From an uncultured Campylobacter sp. (GTDB lineage: Bacteria; Campylobacterota; Campylobacteria; Campylobacterales; Campylobacteraceae), in contig NZ_CALKTT010000003.1 in assembly GCF_937997535.1 (NCBI RefSeq), positions 1 through 64,000 of the forward strand: a stretch of 64,000 nt of DNA. Reading direction: 5' to 3'. Position 1 is the first letter of the stretch, and each line of letters starts with the position of its first letter. The notes under the pieces are model-generated. The model was not told the origin of the DNA, made no database searches, and saw only the letters and a list, made by a program, of their open reading frames with translations. The translations under genes and the position numbers were made by a program. Shown in pieces: positions 18,123-26,407 of the stretch.

Positions 18123-19296
18123 AAATTTCGTCCAAATACACTAAATCGACCTCGCCTAGGATGTCGGCGCTATTTGCGAGTGCGCGCAGAGTGGAGCTTT
18201 TGGGATGGCCAATAGCGATGGCGTAACCCTGTTTTTTAGCAAGCATCACGGCTTCGCGCAGCTTTTTGCGCACCGCGGCGACGCTGTTTTGATTATCTAA
18301 AAACACATCGCGATGCACGTATCGCATGCCAAGCCCGTTCATCGCTGCCTTAGCCTTGGTAGCGGGGCTAGTGCGCGAGTCGATAAATAAAAATCCATGC
18401 TCGTTCATCGCGCGCAGCAGATTTTGCATCGCGCGCTCGTCGGCGGTAAATTTAGAACCGGTGTGGTTGTTTATAAATTTAGCGTTCGGAAAGTCCGCGC
18501 GCAGCTTGGCTATAACGCCGTTTAGCTTCTCGTAATTATCCGAAGTTCGCAGCGTCGCGGAATTATTTTTGGCAGAGCTTGCTTCCATCGGCAGGTGGAT
18601 CGCGTAATGCTCAAAGCCGCGAGCGAGAGAGCGCGTATCCTTGCGCTGATACTCGGGCGGGAAGATGGACGGCGTCACGCGCACGGGCAGAGCAATGAGC
18701 TTTTGCGCCTGCTCGTCGGTCCCTACGTCGTCGATGATGATCGCTAGCTTTGCGCGAGAACCTGCGGGCAAAGCCTTGCGCGGCGATTTAGAAAGATCGT
18801 CCGCGCCGCTAGAAGCAGGACTTTGCGCGGTAGAATTTATGGAATTTTCTGAAGCGGAATTTGCCGCGGTAAAATTTACGTCCGATCCGTCACCTGCGGA
18901 ATTTGCGGAAGTGATAGAATTTACAGAATTTTGCGAGTTGTCGTTTGCTGAATTTTGCCTCGCTAAATTTTGTCCTGCGGAATTCTGCCGTGCGGGCTCG
19001 ATGCTCATCTTAGGTGCGGTTACATTTTGCTCGGCGATCTTATCGAGCTCCTTTTGAATCAGAGCTTCCTTCTCCGCAGCGCTTAAACGCGGTCGCTTAC
19101 CCTGTGACTGCGAAGAGGCTTCGGAAGCTTGTTTGCGCGAGCTTTGTTGCAACGCGGCTTTATTGCTCGAAAATACGAGATCCAAAACCGCGTAGGTAAC
19201 CGCACCGCTTAAAAAGCACAAGATTACGACAAAGGCGATCGCTATATAATTGATCGGGCGCTTTTTGCGACGCCCGCGTGGATTTGTATTAGCCAA
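18106..19296 (-). CDS. Divergent polysaccharide deacetylase family protein, with a repeat insert
   Basis: The 396-residue protein has an Arg/Lys-rich N-terminus, one membrane helix (about 16-40), a low-complexity linker, and a C-terminal divergent deacetylase domain (PF04748 type) from about residue 183: LAIIIDDVGTDEQAQKL, HYAIHLPMEA, FINNHTGSKFTADERAM, FLFIDSRTSPATKA and AIAIGHPKSSTLRAL. It acts in the periplasm, probably on a cell-wall or surface glycan. Residues about 103-165 are Asn-Ser-x repeats. It lies between dprA (overlap) and ilvC (13 bases), the Campylobacter order I recall. Confidence 0.85.
   Translation of the reverse strand: MANTNPRGRRKKRPINYIAIAFVVILCFLSGAVTYAVLDLVFSSNKAALQQSSRKQASEASSQSQGKRPRLSAAEKEALIQKELDKIAEQNVTAPKMSIEPARQNSAGQNLARQNSANDNSQNSVNSITSANSAGDGSDVNFTAANSASENSINSTAQSPASSGADDLSKSPRKALPAGSRAKLAIIIDDVGTDEQAQKLIALPVRVTPSIFPPEYQRKDTRSLARGFEHYAIHLPMEASSAKNNSATLRTSDNYEKLNGVIAKLRADFPNAKFINNHTGSKFTADERAMQNLLRAMNEHGFLFIDSRTSPATKAKAAMNGLGMRYVHRDVFLDNQNSVAAVRKKLREAVMLAKKQGYAIAIGHPKSSTLRALANSADILGEVDLVYLDEIYEYYE
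18834..18984 (-). repeat. AATT-core repeat array inside the polysaccharide deacetylase gene
   Basis: AATT cores at 18834, 18843, 18858, 18873, 18900, 18918, 18927, 18951, 18966 and 18981 are spaced 9, 15, 15, 27, 18, 9, 24, 15 and 15 bp, all multiples of three. They encode Asn-Ser or Asn-Phe steps (NSAGQ, NLARQ, NSAND, NFTAA, NSASE) in the linker between the membrane helix and the catalytic domain. Confidence 0.75.
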
Positions 19297-19309
19297 AGCT
19301 TAGCCGAAA

Positions 19310-20332
19310 TCAGTTTTTATCTTTATTTACGAGCTTACCCTTAGCGATCCATGGCATCATCGCGCGAAGCTTCTCGCCGGTTTTGCTAAGCAAGCTATTT
19401 GCCGTGATATTGCGCTCGGCGTTCATTCGCACGTAGCCAGCTTTGCGCTCGAGGATGAAGTCTTTTGCAAACTTACCGTTTTGGATCTCCTTTAGCACCT
19501 CTTTCATCGCCGCTTTGCTGCTTTCGTTTACGACGCGGTTACCGCTTACGTAATCGCCGTATTCTGCGGTGTTTGAGATTGAGTAGCGCATATCTGCCAT
19601 GCCGCCTTGATAGATGAGATCCACGATCAGCTTCATCTCGTGCTGACACTCGAAATACGCCATCTCAGGCTCGTATCCAGCCTCTACGAGGGTCTCAAAG
19701 CCCGCGTTGATGAGCGCGCAAAGTCCGCCGCAAAGCACAGCCTGCTCGCCGAAAAGATCGGTCTCGGTCTCTGCTTTGAAGGTCGTTTCGATGATGCCGG
19801 TGCGACCACCGCCGATCGCGCTTGCGTAGCTTAGAGCAAGCTCTTTGGCTCTGCCGCTTTCGTTTTGCGAAACGGCGATCAGCATCGGTACGCCGCCGCC
19901 GCTTACGAACTCGTTGCGGACGGTGTGGCCCGGGGCTTTCGGAGCGATCATAATGCAGTCGACGCCCTTTGGAGGGACGATCTGTCCGAAGTGGATATTA
20001 AAGCCGTGCGCGAACGCAATCGCGTTGCCCTCGCTTAAGCTCGGCTCGATCTCCGCTTTGAAAATATCGCTTTGAAACTCGTCCGGCGTTAGGATCATCA
20101 CAAGATCAGCTGCCTTCGTAGCCTCGCCGACGCTCATTACTTTAAAGCCCTTCGCCTCGGCCTTGCTCCAGCTCGCGCCGCCCTTTTTAAGGCCCACGAT
20201 AACCTCTACGCCGCTATCGCGCAAATTTTCGGCGTGAGCGTGCCCTTGCGAGCCGAAGCCGATCATAGCGACCTTTTTAGCCTTAATCAAGCCCAAATCG
20301 CAATCTTTGTCGTAAAAAACATTTATTGCCAT
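19310..20332 (-). CDS. ilvC: Ketol-acid reductoisomerase
   Basis: The class I enzyme (340 residues, normal length) converts acetolactate to dihydroxyisovalerate with NADPH and Mg2+, in valine/leucine/isoleucine synthesis. The nucleotide-binding loop is GFGSQGHAHAENLRDSG, the PKAPGHTVR segment is present, and the metal-binding DLFGEQAVLCGG and CQHEMKLIVDLIYQGG carry the acidic ligands. It heads the ilvC-deacetylase-dprA block on the minus strand and is divergent from proC. Confidence 0.95.
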   Translation of the reverse strand: MAINVFYDKDCDLGLIKAKKVAMIGFGSQGHAHAENLRDSGVEVIVGLKKGGASWSKAEAKGFKVMSVGEATKAADLVMILTPDEFQSDIFKAEIEPSLSEGNAIAFAHGFNIHFGQIVPPKGVDCIMIAPKAPGHTVRNEFVSGGGVPMLIAVSQNESGRAKELALSYASAIGGGRTGIIETTFKAETETDLFGEQAVLCGGLCALINAGFETLVEAGYEPEMAYFECQHEMKLIVDLIYQGGMADMRYSISNTAEYGDYVSGNRVVNESSKAAMKEVLKEIQNGKFAKDFILERKAGYVRMNAERNITANSLLSKTGEKLRAMMPWIAKGKLVNKDKN

Positions 20333-20459
20333 AACGCATCCTTTTTTAAAAAATTTAGGCGAGATTGTAGCTAAAATTTGCTTTTACGTAGATAAACCGC
20401 GCGCCGCAAGGGCGGATAAAGAAATTTTGAGCTATCATTTAGGCATAATTTAGCTTTAA

Positions 20460-20465
20460 AAGGAG
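20460..20465 (+). promoter_or_regulatory. Ribosome binding site of proC
   Basis: AAGGAG lies five bases before the ATG at 20471. A weak -10 element (GCATAAT) lies about 20 bases further upstream in the ilvC-proC divergent spacer. Confidence 0.55.
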
Positions 20466-20470
20466 CGAAA

Positions 20471-21448
20471 ATGAAAGTGGGATTTATCGGCGGCGGAAAT
20501 ATGGGCGAGGTGATGATCGCCGCACTTTGCAAAGCCGGCGGACGAGATTGCGCGGCGAGCGGAGAAAATTTTACAGAGGATAAAGAAAATTGCACGGCGA
20601 GCGGAGAAAATTGCGCGCACGACGGGCAAAATTTTATGCCAGATACTCAAAGCTTTGCGGCTTGCGGGCGGAATTCCGCAAATTTAGAGCAGGATTTTGC
20701 GAGCCGCGAGCGTGATTCCGCCTGCGCGCAGCCCGCCTCCGATACGAAGCTTCAAGTCCTAGCTTATGCTAGAAGCAAAAACGAAGCCTTGCGTAAGCGC
20801 TACGGCGTGCAAATTTTAGAGGGCGAGGTGCAGCTGGCGCACGCGGCGGATGTTATCGTGCTCGCGACCAAGCCCGCTAGTTACGAGGGGATTTTGCGCT
20901 TGATCGCGCCCGAGCTCGCGGGCAAAATCCTGCTTATTTTGGCGCCGAATTTCAAGCTGGAATGCGCCCAAAATATCGTAGGTGCGGACGTTTTCGTGGC
21001 TCGCGCGATGCCAAACGTCGCTGCGAGTATCGGCGCGTCGGCTACGGCGCTGTGCTACGGCGAGTATTTTGATGAGGCCAGTCGGGAGATCGTACGAGCG
21101 CTAGCCGCCAAAATCGGCAAATTTTATGAGATAGACGAGGTCAGCTTTGCCGCATTCACGGGGATTGCAGGGAGTCTGCCCGCGTATGTGTGCACCTTTA
21201 TCGAGGCTGCGGCGGATGCGGGCGTGCGGGGCGGATTACCGCGGGCGCTGTGCTACGACGCGGTAGCGGCGGCGGTAGAGGGCACGGCGCGCCTGGTGCA
21301 AAGCGGCAAGCGTCCATCGGAGCTTAAAGACGCGGTCTGCTCGCCTGCGGGCACGACGATAGAGGGACTCGCAGCGCTCGAGGCGGCGGGGTTTCGCGCA
21401 GCGGTGATGGCGGCGATCGAGGCGTGCATCGCCAAAGCTCGCGACTAG
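20471..21448 (+). CDS. proC: Pyrroline-5-carboxylate reductase, with nine-heptad insertion
   Basis: ProC reduces pyrroline-5-carboxylate to proline with NAD(P)H. The Rossmann start MKVGFIGGGNMGEVMIAAL is normal and the rest is conserved: VIVLATKPASYEGIL, VARAMPNVAASIGASATALC, FTGIAGSLPAYVCTFIEA and the C-terminal LKDAVCSPAGTTIEGLAAL. The length, 325 residues, exceeds the usual 255-275 because residues 25-87 are a tandem heptad array directly after the first helix of the NADPH-binding domain. This is close to the cofactor site, so the insert must loop out if the enzyme works. AAGGAG supports the start. Confidence 0.9.
   Translation: MKVGFIGGGNMGEVMIAALCKAGGRDCAASGENFTEDKENCTASGENCAHDGQNFMPDTQSFAACGRNSANLEQDFASRERDSACAQPASDTKLQVLAYARSKNEALRKRYGVQILEGEVQLAHAADVIVLATKPASYEGILRLIAPELAGKILLILAPNFKLECAQNIVGADVFVARAMPNVAASIGASATALCYGEYFDEASREIVRALAAKIGKFYEIDEVSFAAFTGIAGSLPAYVCTFIEAAADAGVRGGLPRALCYDAVAAAVEGTARLVQSGKRPSELKDAVCSPAGTTIEGLAALEAAGFRAAVMAAIEACIAKARD
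20543..20731 (+). repeat. 21-bp (heptapeptide) AATT-core tandem array inside proC
   Basis: Nine consecutive heptads fill residues 25-87: RDCAASG, ENFTEDK, ENCTASG, ENCAHDG, QNFMPDT, QSFAACG, RNSANLE, QDFASRE, RDSACAQ. The consensus is (E/Q/R)-(N/D)-(F/C/S)-x3-x. The AATT cores at 20567, 20588, 20609 and 20630 are exactly 21 bp apart. Later units have diverged at the core but keep the heptad length. Confidence 0.85.
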
Positions 21449-22143
21449 CCTCGTCACACCTCGTCGGTTTCGGATTTCAAATACGGCGCGTTTTTGGGCG
21501 CGCTAACATTGGGATTTTGTGCGGGCACTCTCTAGCAAAAATTTTGCCTTATCTTTAAATCGAATGAGTTCGCTGTTTCTGTAGCGGGGGAGTTTACTAG
21601 CCTTATGGTAAACAAGCCGGCAAGCTCGTATCGCATTTAGAATTTTAAAATTTAGCGACTTTAGAAATTTTAGATCAAAATTTACGCTTAAAATTTTAAA
21701 TTTACAGGATTATAAATTTAGTGATCGCAACAGAGCTAAATTTTGATTTTAACTAAATAGGCTTGATGTCTGTGACCATTAAAATCAAAATTTAGCGCAG
21801 CATAGGTAGATGCACTCACGACTGCGAACTTGAGAAGCAAGAACGTAAAAGCTAAAATAGTGCGTCTTGCGCCGCAGTCTTATTAAGACACAAACGCAAA
21901 CTGCAAAATTTCATCGCTCGCGTGAATAGAAAACCAAACAAGCCGCGCCGAAACGTATTTGATTACCAGAGCGAGCCGCATCAAAACATATTCCGCCGCC
22001 CGTGCGAGCCTTAAATTTAAACTACGCTTCGCCGCCGAGCTGCAAACCAAACCTGTGCGCCAAACTCTGCCGAGTTGCGCAATAAAATTTGACTTTTCAT
22101 CCGGTCAGAACTTCGCACGCAAAACCGCGACAAGCAAGTAAGA
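21449..22143. repeat. Intergenic spacer with AATT-core repeats
   Basis: The 695-base spacer lies between the convergent proC and 212-residue genes. At 21620-21800 AAATTT-type words recur every 10-20 bases. The right third (21900-22140) is GC-richer. It shares short words with the dprA-ruvX spacer (TAAATTTAAACT, then GCAAGTAAG), hinting at a longer dispersed spacer module. No gene is supported. Confidence 0.5.
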
Positions 22144-22782
22144 TCAGATAAATTCTTTCTCCAAAGGCTGCATCGCGTTGCCGTCTACGTCAAAAAGCAC
22201 CCGCCCGCAGACCTCGCAAACCTCATCTCTAGGAGAGGGCTCGTCCGCGTCCAGCTGCCACGCTGACATCTCGCCGCACTCGCAGTTTATGACGTAAAGG
22301 ATCTGCCTTTTGCGGCGCTTGCCCCATGGCGCGATATCCCAAAACAGCTCTTCACGCTTGCCTAGCTTTTTAAAATCTTTCTCGGCGTCCTTGTGCGCGA
22401 CGAGCAGATAATAAGCGTCGCTATGAAGACCCAAAGTAAAGAGCCTAAAATCGCTCTTTTTCAGCGCCTTTTGAAACTCGTTCATCAAAAATAGGCTCGC
22501 GTCGCCACGCTTAAAATCCTCTTTTTGCGCCTCTTTTTCGAGCCCTGCGTAAATTTTATCGCACTCTAGAGCCACGCCGCTTTGCAGCGCATCAAGCCTA
22601 GAGCGGATAAATTTACCCACATCGCCCGTGCTATCCTCGCCCGCCCAGTCAAGCACCCGCACGAGCCCTTTTGCGATAAGCGCGTCCAAAAACTCGCCGT
22701 CACCAAGCTCTCCTATCTTTTCAAAACCCTCCGTTTCGCCCGCCATCAAATGCTTTAAAACGCAGCACTGATCTTTCGTCAT
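22144..22782 (-). CDS. Hypothetical protein with C-terminal zinc-ribbon-like cysteines
   Basis: The 212-residue cytoplasmic protein is not recognised. It has an N-terminal acidic helical part, a middle region (FLMNEFQKALKKSDFRLFTLG, then SDAYYLLVAHK) like a small alpha/beta domain, and four Cys near the C-terminus (INCECGEMSA and EVCEVCGRVLF) that could bind zinc. It stands at the edge of the immunity-like gene island, on the opposite strand to the YwqG-like gene. The SD AAAGGAG lies just upstream of the ATG. Confidence 0.7.
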   Translation of the reverse strand: MTKDQCCVLKHLMAGETEGFEKIGELGDGEFLDALIAKGLVRVLDWAGEDSTGDVGKFIRSRLDALQSGVALECDKIYAGLEKEAQKEDFKRGDASLFLMNEFQKALKKSDFRLFTLGLHSDAYYLLVAHKDAEKDFKKLGKREELFWDIAPWGKRRKRQILYVINCECGEMSAWQLDADEPSPRDEVCEVCGRVLFDVDGNAMQPLEKEFI

Positions 22783-22875
22783 TTTCGCTCCTTTTGATTA
22801 AATTTCCGCCTACGTCGGTCTGTTTAAATTTTATCCCAAAAAGCTTTAAGCTTACTTTTCGCAACTCCTTGCGCC

Positions 22876-22951
22876 GCAAATTTAGCTCGCCGCGGCGGGT
22901 AAAATTTACGCTATAATTTCACAAAAGCGCTAAAATTCCAACCGAAAAGGA
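22876..22951 (+). promoter_or_regulatory. Promoter module copy 1, before the YwqG-like gene
   Basis: A segment of about 42 bp at 22876-22917 (GCAAATTTAGCTCG, then CGGCGGGTAAAATTT) ends in TATAAT at 22912-22917. Nearly the same segment recurs at 24885-24926 before the frameshifted gene. AAGGA at 22947-22951 is the RBS for the ATG at 22957. Confidence 0.7.
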
Positions 22952-22956
22952 CGCGA

Positions 22957-23676
22957 ATGCAAACGGATCTGCAAGAAAAGATTAAGGAGCTGCAACGCAA
23001 GATCGCGCGCAAGATCACCTATTTTCAGACGGGCGGCGTGAGGCCGCGAGGCGCGATCGATGAGTGCTGGATCGGTCGCGTGCTCGCTTGCGCGGCGGAT
23101 GAGAAGCTGCCCATAGATAAAAACGGCGCGTCGATGCTCCCTCTAGCGCAGTTTTACCTGCCCGCGCTGCCCTACGTGCCGCAGGTCTTGGACGGCGTCA
23201 AGCTGCTTGCGGTCTTTATCTCGCAGGATCTCATCGGCAAATCCTGCGAGGATATGGACGGCCTGTGGAAGGTCCGCGAGTATAAAAACGAGGAGGAGCT
23301 CGTCATAAAAGAGCTTGCAAATCCGCGCTCGCAGATAAGGCCCTTTCCTTTGCAGCCCAAATTTGCCGCGGACGATACGCCCGTTTGGGACGGCGGCGGG
23401 CTGGATGCGGACGCCATAGATGAAATTTTGCGTCTTGAGGAGACGGAGGGGCTCGAGTATTACGACGACATCGCCTTGGAGTTTTATAACTGCACGAAAT
23501 TCGGCGGCTATCCCTCCTTTTGCCAGTCGGGAGTGAGCTTCGGCGAGGGCTATCAGTTCGTTTTTCAGGTCTCTTCAGACGAGAAGGCGGGCTTTAACGT
23601 CATTGACGGCGGCAGCTTGATGTTTGCTAAAAACCCGCAAAGCGGCGCGTGGAGCCTGTATTATGATTTCGATTAG
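22957..23676 (+). CDS. YwqG-like (DUF1963) protein
   Basis: The 239-residue protein ends with the DUF1963 pattern: a region like FGGYPSFCQSG, then YQFVFQVSSDEKAGFNVIDGG (over two lines of the fold), then SLMFAKNP and SLYYDFD. The middle matches the ILAVFIS/YVPQVLDG-type core of YwqG. YwqG proteins are often found as immunity proteins for polymorphic toxins (family assignment from Zhang, Iyer and Aravind's analyses) and as stress proteins elsewhere. The toxin partner is not in the window. Confidence 0.7.
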   Translation: MQTDLQEKIKELQRKIARKITYFQTGGVRPRGAIDECWIGRVLACAADEKLPIDKNGASMLPLAQFYLPALPYVPQVLDGVKLLAVFISQDLIGKSCEDMDGLWKVREYKNEEELVIKELANPRSQIRPFPLQPKFAADDTPVWDGGGLDADAIDEILRLEETEGLEYYDDIALEFYNCTKFGGYPSFCQSGVSFGEGYQFVFQVSSDEKAGFNVIDGGSLMFAKNPQSGAWSLYYDFD

Positions 23677-24004
23677 GCGCGCGAAAGGCTTTAGCTTGCT
23701 CGTAAAATTCCGCCGCTTTAAATAGATGCTCAGGCCGCATAAATTTACGATGAAATTTTATCTGCGCTCGGCTTTGAACTCGCTCGGCGCGAATTAAATT
23801 TAAACGGCGGCGCGTCCCGATCTAGATTAAATTTAAACTGCCGAAAGACGAGCCGTATAGTTGCAGACGCGCCGAATACGGCAAGCGGGCTGTGAAAAAT
23901 TCGGCGCCGCAAAATTTTAAAATTTTGTAGCCTGAAATTTTGGCTTCGAGCTTGAAATTTAAGGCGCGCTTGAAATTTTAACCCGCAAATTTAAAGGAGC
24001 AAAA
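23677..24004. other. Spacer upstream of the SMI1/KNR4 gene
   Basis: The 328-base spacer has AATT/AAATTT words, densest in the last 130 bases. The region closes with AAAGGAG before the ATG at 24005. No ORF is supported. Confidence 0.5.
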
Positions 24005-24814
24005 ATGAACGCAAACGAGCTTGCAAACATCTGGCGCAAGCCTATCTACCTGCCCTATCTGCAAGATCCGCTCACGCCCGAGGCGCTGAGGGTCGCAGAA
24101 GAGGAGCTAGGACACGCCCTGCCGCGCGAGCTAGTCATGATGCTGAGCGTGCAAAACGGCGGCTACCTGCGCTACGAGCTAGAGGGCTACCCGCTGGACG
24201 CCGTCAGCGGCATCGGCGAGGCGCATCCGTCGCTTACGCGATTTAGCTGGGGCGAGGAGCGCGAGTGCGTGAGCTTCGAGCTGGACGGGCTGGTGCCATT
24301 CAGCGGCGACGGACACTGGTACCTGTGCCTGGACTACCGCGCGAGCGAACAGCCTGCGGTCGCCTATATCGACGTCGAATGCGATGAGCAAAGCATCATC
24401 GCGCAGGATTTCGCTTCGTTTTTGGCGCTTTTGCGGCTCGACACGAGCGGCAAGATCGCGCTGCAAACGGGGCTTGATCTAGACGGCACGAAGGCGCGGC
24501 TGGAGGAAATTTTGAGCGTGCGAGCTAGAGCCGCCGATCCGCAGCTTTACGGCTTTAGCGTGTATAATTTCGCTCGCGATAGCGGCATGCTGAGCCTTAG
24601 CCCGAACGAGGTTCGGCTCGGATTTGCCAGGCGGGGCGAGCGGCGGTTTAAGGAGCTTAAAAACTTCAGCGAGCCCGCCCTTCGCTATGCTGAGCTGGAC
24701 GCGGGCGCGATGATACTGGACGTTTTCAAAGAGGAGTTGATGGGTGAAATTTTGCGCGAGCTTAAGGATGCGGGCTTGTGCGCACAGAGCCTAAAAGACG
24801 CGATCGGCGCGTAA
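24005..24814 (+). CDS. SMI1/KNR4 (SUKH) family protein
   Basis: The 269-residue protein has an N-terminal SUKH domain (about 1-145). LTPEALRVAEEELGHALPREL matches the first SUKH helices, LMMLSVQNGG-type and LVPFSGDGHWYLCLDYR follow, and AYIDVECDEQSIIAQDFASFLALL closes the domain. A C-terminal part of about 120 residues is not recognised. SUKH proteins are a large immunity superfamily of contact-dependent and secreted polymorphic toxins. The gene is preceded by AAAGGAG. Confidence 0.8.
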   Translation: MNANELANIWRKPIYLPYLQDPLTPEALRVAEEELGHALPRELVMMLSVQNGGYLRYELEGYPLDAVSGIGEAHPSLTRFSWGEERECVSFELDGLVPFSGDGHWYLCLDYRASEQPAVAYIDVECDEQSIIAQDFASFLALLRLDTSGKIALQTGLDLDGTKARLEEILSVRARAADPQLYGFSVYNFARDSGMLSLSPNEVRLGFARRGERRFKELKNFSEPALRYAELDAGAMILDVFKEELMGEILRELKDAGLCAQSLKDAIGA

Positions 24815-24884
24815 GCTTTCGCGATTATTAGCGTAGTTCTGTGTCGGCACACGCTTGTGCAACCAGCGATGCGGGCTTGCGAGC

Positions 24885-24949
24885 GCAAATTTAGCTCGCT
24901 GCGGCGGGTAAAATTTCGCTACAATTTTGCCGTTTCAATAAGGAGAAAA
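24885..24949 (+). promoter_or_regulatory. Promoter module copy 2, before the frameshifted gene
   Basis: The segment at 24885-24926 is nearly the same as that at 22876-22917, with a few differences. One makes the -10 box TACAAT instead of TATAAT. AAGGAGA at about 24941-24947 precedes the ATG at 24952. Confidence 0.7.
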
Positions 24950-24951
24950 CG

Positions 24952-25877
24952 ATGAGCGTAGAATTCCGCGTCAAAAATAAAAAGCGCCCGCTATTTATGG
25001 GCTATTCGGACGCCATGAGCGTAGGCAAGGCATTGGAGCTCCTGCCGGATCTATATTTGACATAGACGAGAGCGCCGAGGGCTTTGACGAAAGAGCCTTT
25101 TTAAAATCGCCTTTGAGCGAGCAGGAGTGCTTGATTTTGGGCGTGCGGGGCAAGAGCGGGCGCGGAATGGAGCTAAGATATGATGAGGAGCGGCAAAGCT
25201 ACGCCGTGCGCGTAAATACGCCAGCGACGGTATTTGATTGGGTTTTGGCGATCTCGTATCTGCAGGCGCTATCTAAGCAGATGGGGGGCGAGATCATGGA
25301 TGAAAACGGCGAAATTTACACCCACGACAGTATAGAACAATTCGACTACGAGCGCGATATATCGGCGGGGCTACATTCGATAGATCAGCATTTAAGCGGC
25401 GATATGGAGGTAAATTTTTGCTACGGAGTAGAGAGGCCTTTTGCGATAAACCGCGCGATGATGGATGAAATTTTAGCCTCATACAACCCCGCCGCCGAGT
25501 TTAGCAAGCGGCTGACCGAGGTGCAATATCTCGACGCTTACAGCGCGCACCAGAGGTTTTACCGAAATGGAGATGACGGCACAATAATGGGCTCATACGC
25601 GCTCACGCAGAACCTGCCCACTATCCTGCCCTACAAGCCGCTTGTGGAGTGGCAAAACGCGGAGATGCTGAAAAATAGCGACGTAGCGCGCTGGCAGATC
25701 GCGCTCATAGGCATAGAGGGCGACGAAAACGACCCAGGTAACTACCGCGCGATCGCCGAGCTGGAATATGGCGAGTTTATCGCGCGGCTGCCGAAGCAAA
25801 ACTACCACTTCATCGATGCGAGCTATATTTTGGTTGACGGGCTAAGCGCCGAGCAGCTAAAGGCGCTGGCGGGCTAA
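24952..25877 (+). pseudogene. Frameshifted immunity-like gene (possibly DUF4299)
   Basis: The ATG at 24952, with a good RBS, opens a reading frame (MSVEFRVKNKKRPLFMGYSD, continuing to ALELLPD) that stops at 25063-25065. The same protein continues in another frame from about 25047 (GSIFDIDESAEGFDERAFLK) through 25877. The downstream frame has no good start of its own; TTG 25113 lacks an RBS. One lost base near 25040-25048 would explain this. The rejoined protein has about 308 residues, near the size I recall for DUF4299 proteins, and its start resembles theirs; that family call is weak. It could be a real mutation, phase variation or an assembly error. Confidence 0.75.
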
Positions 25878-26057
25878 ATTTTACTTGCGGTGAAATTGCG
25901 GGATTTTATCGAGGGTTGCTCTACAAAATTTAAAGGGGTGGAATTCGCGGTAAATTTCGCGGCGCACAAAATTCTAAAAGACAGAATTTATCGTGATGCA
26001 AATTTAAGAATTCCACTACGATAAAATTTCGTCGCGGTAAAATTTAGAAAGGTTAAA

Positions 26058-26327
26058 ATGAAAAGGACCTACTACGATCTAAAAATTTACGATAACGGCA
26101 TGATGCTCGGCGTGCTGCAAGAGGACATTGAGGCATTGCCGTTTTTCGGCTACTGGCAAAAGATGAGTCTTGGCTCGACGCAGGGCATATACATAGACGA
26201 AAGCGGCAAAGAGCATAGGCTCGTCTATCTGCACGACTGGGAGAGATTTTGCAGATTATTCGCTCGCGAACAGGAGCTACTTAAGCGCGCCCCGGTCGGT
26301 AGCGAAAATGAGCGATCCAAGCCGTAG
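26058..26327 (+). CDS. Hypothetical small protein
   Basis: The 89-residue protein (MKRTYYDLKIYDNGMMLGVL at the start) is rich in aromatic residues and lacks membrane segments. It is not recognised. GAAAGG precedes the ATG by about seven bases. Its position in the immunity-like island and its size suit a small immunity-type protein, which is inference only. The spacer before it (25878-26057) is filled with AATT-core words. Confidence 0.6.
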   Translation: MKRTYYDLKIYDNGMMLGVLQEDIEALPFFGYWQKMSLGSTQGIYIDESGKEHRLVYLHDWERFCRLFAREQELLKRAPVGSENERSKP

Positions 26328-26407
26328 CGGATCTTGGTCGGCGGCAGAGAATAACGGCGATCCTGGCGCAGCGCAAGTAAATTTTAGCCGATAAATAGCG
26401 TCGCGCG

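Noticed and set aside
25113..25877. A separate gene starting at TTG 25113
   Set aside because: No RBS precedes it, and the coding frame clearly continues upstream to join the frame starting at 24952.
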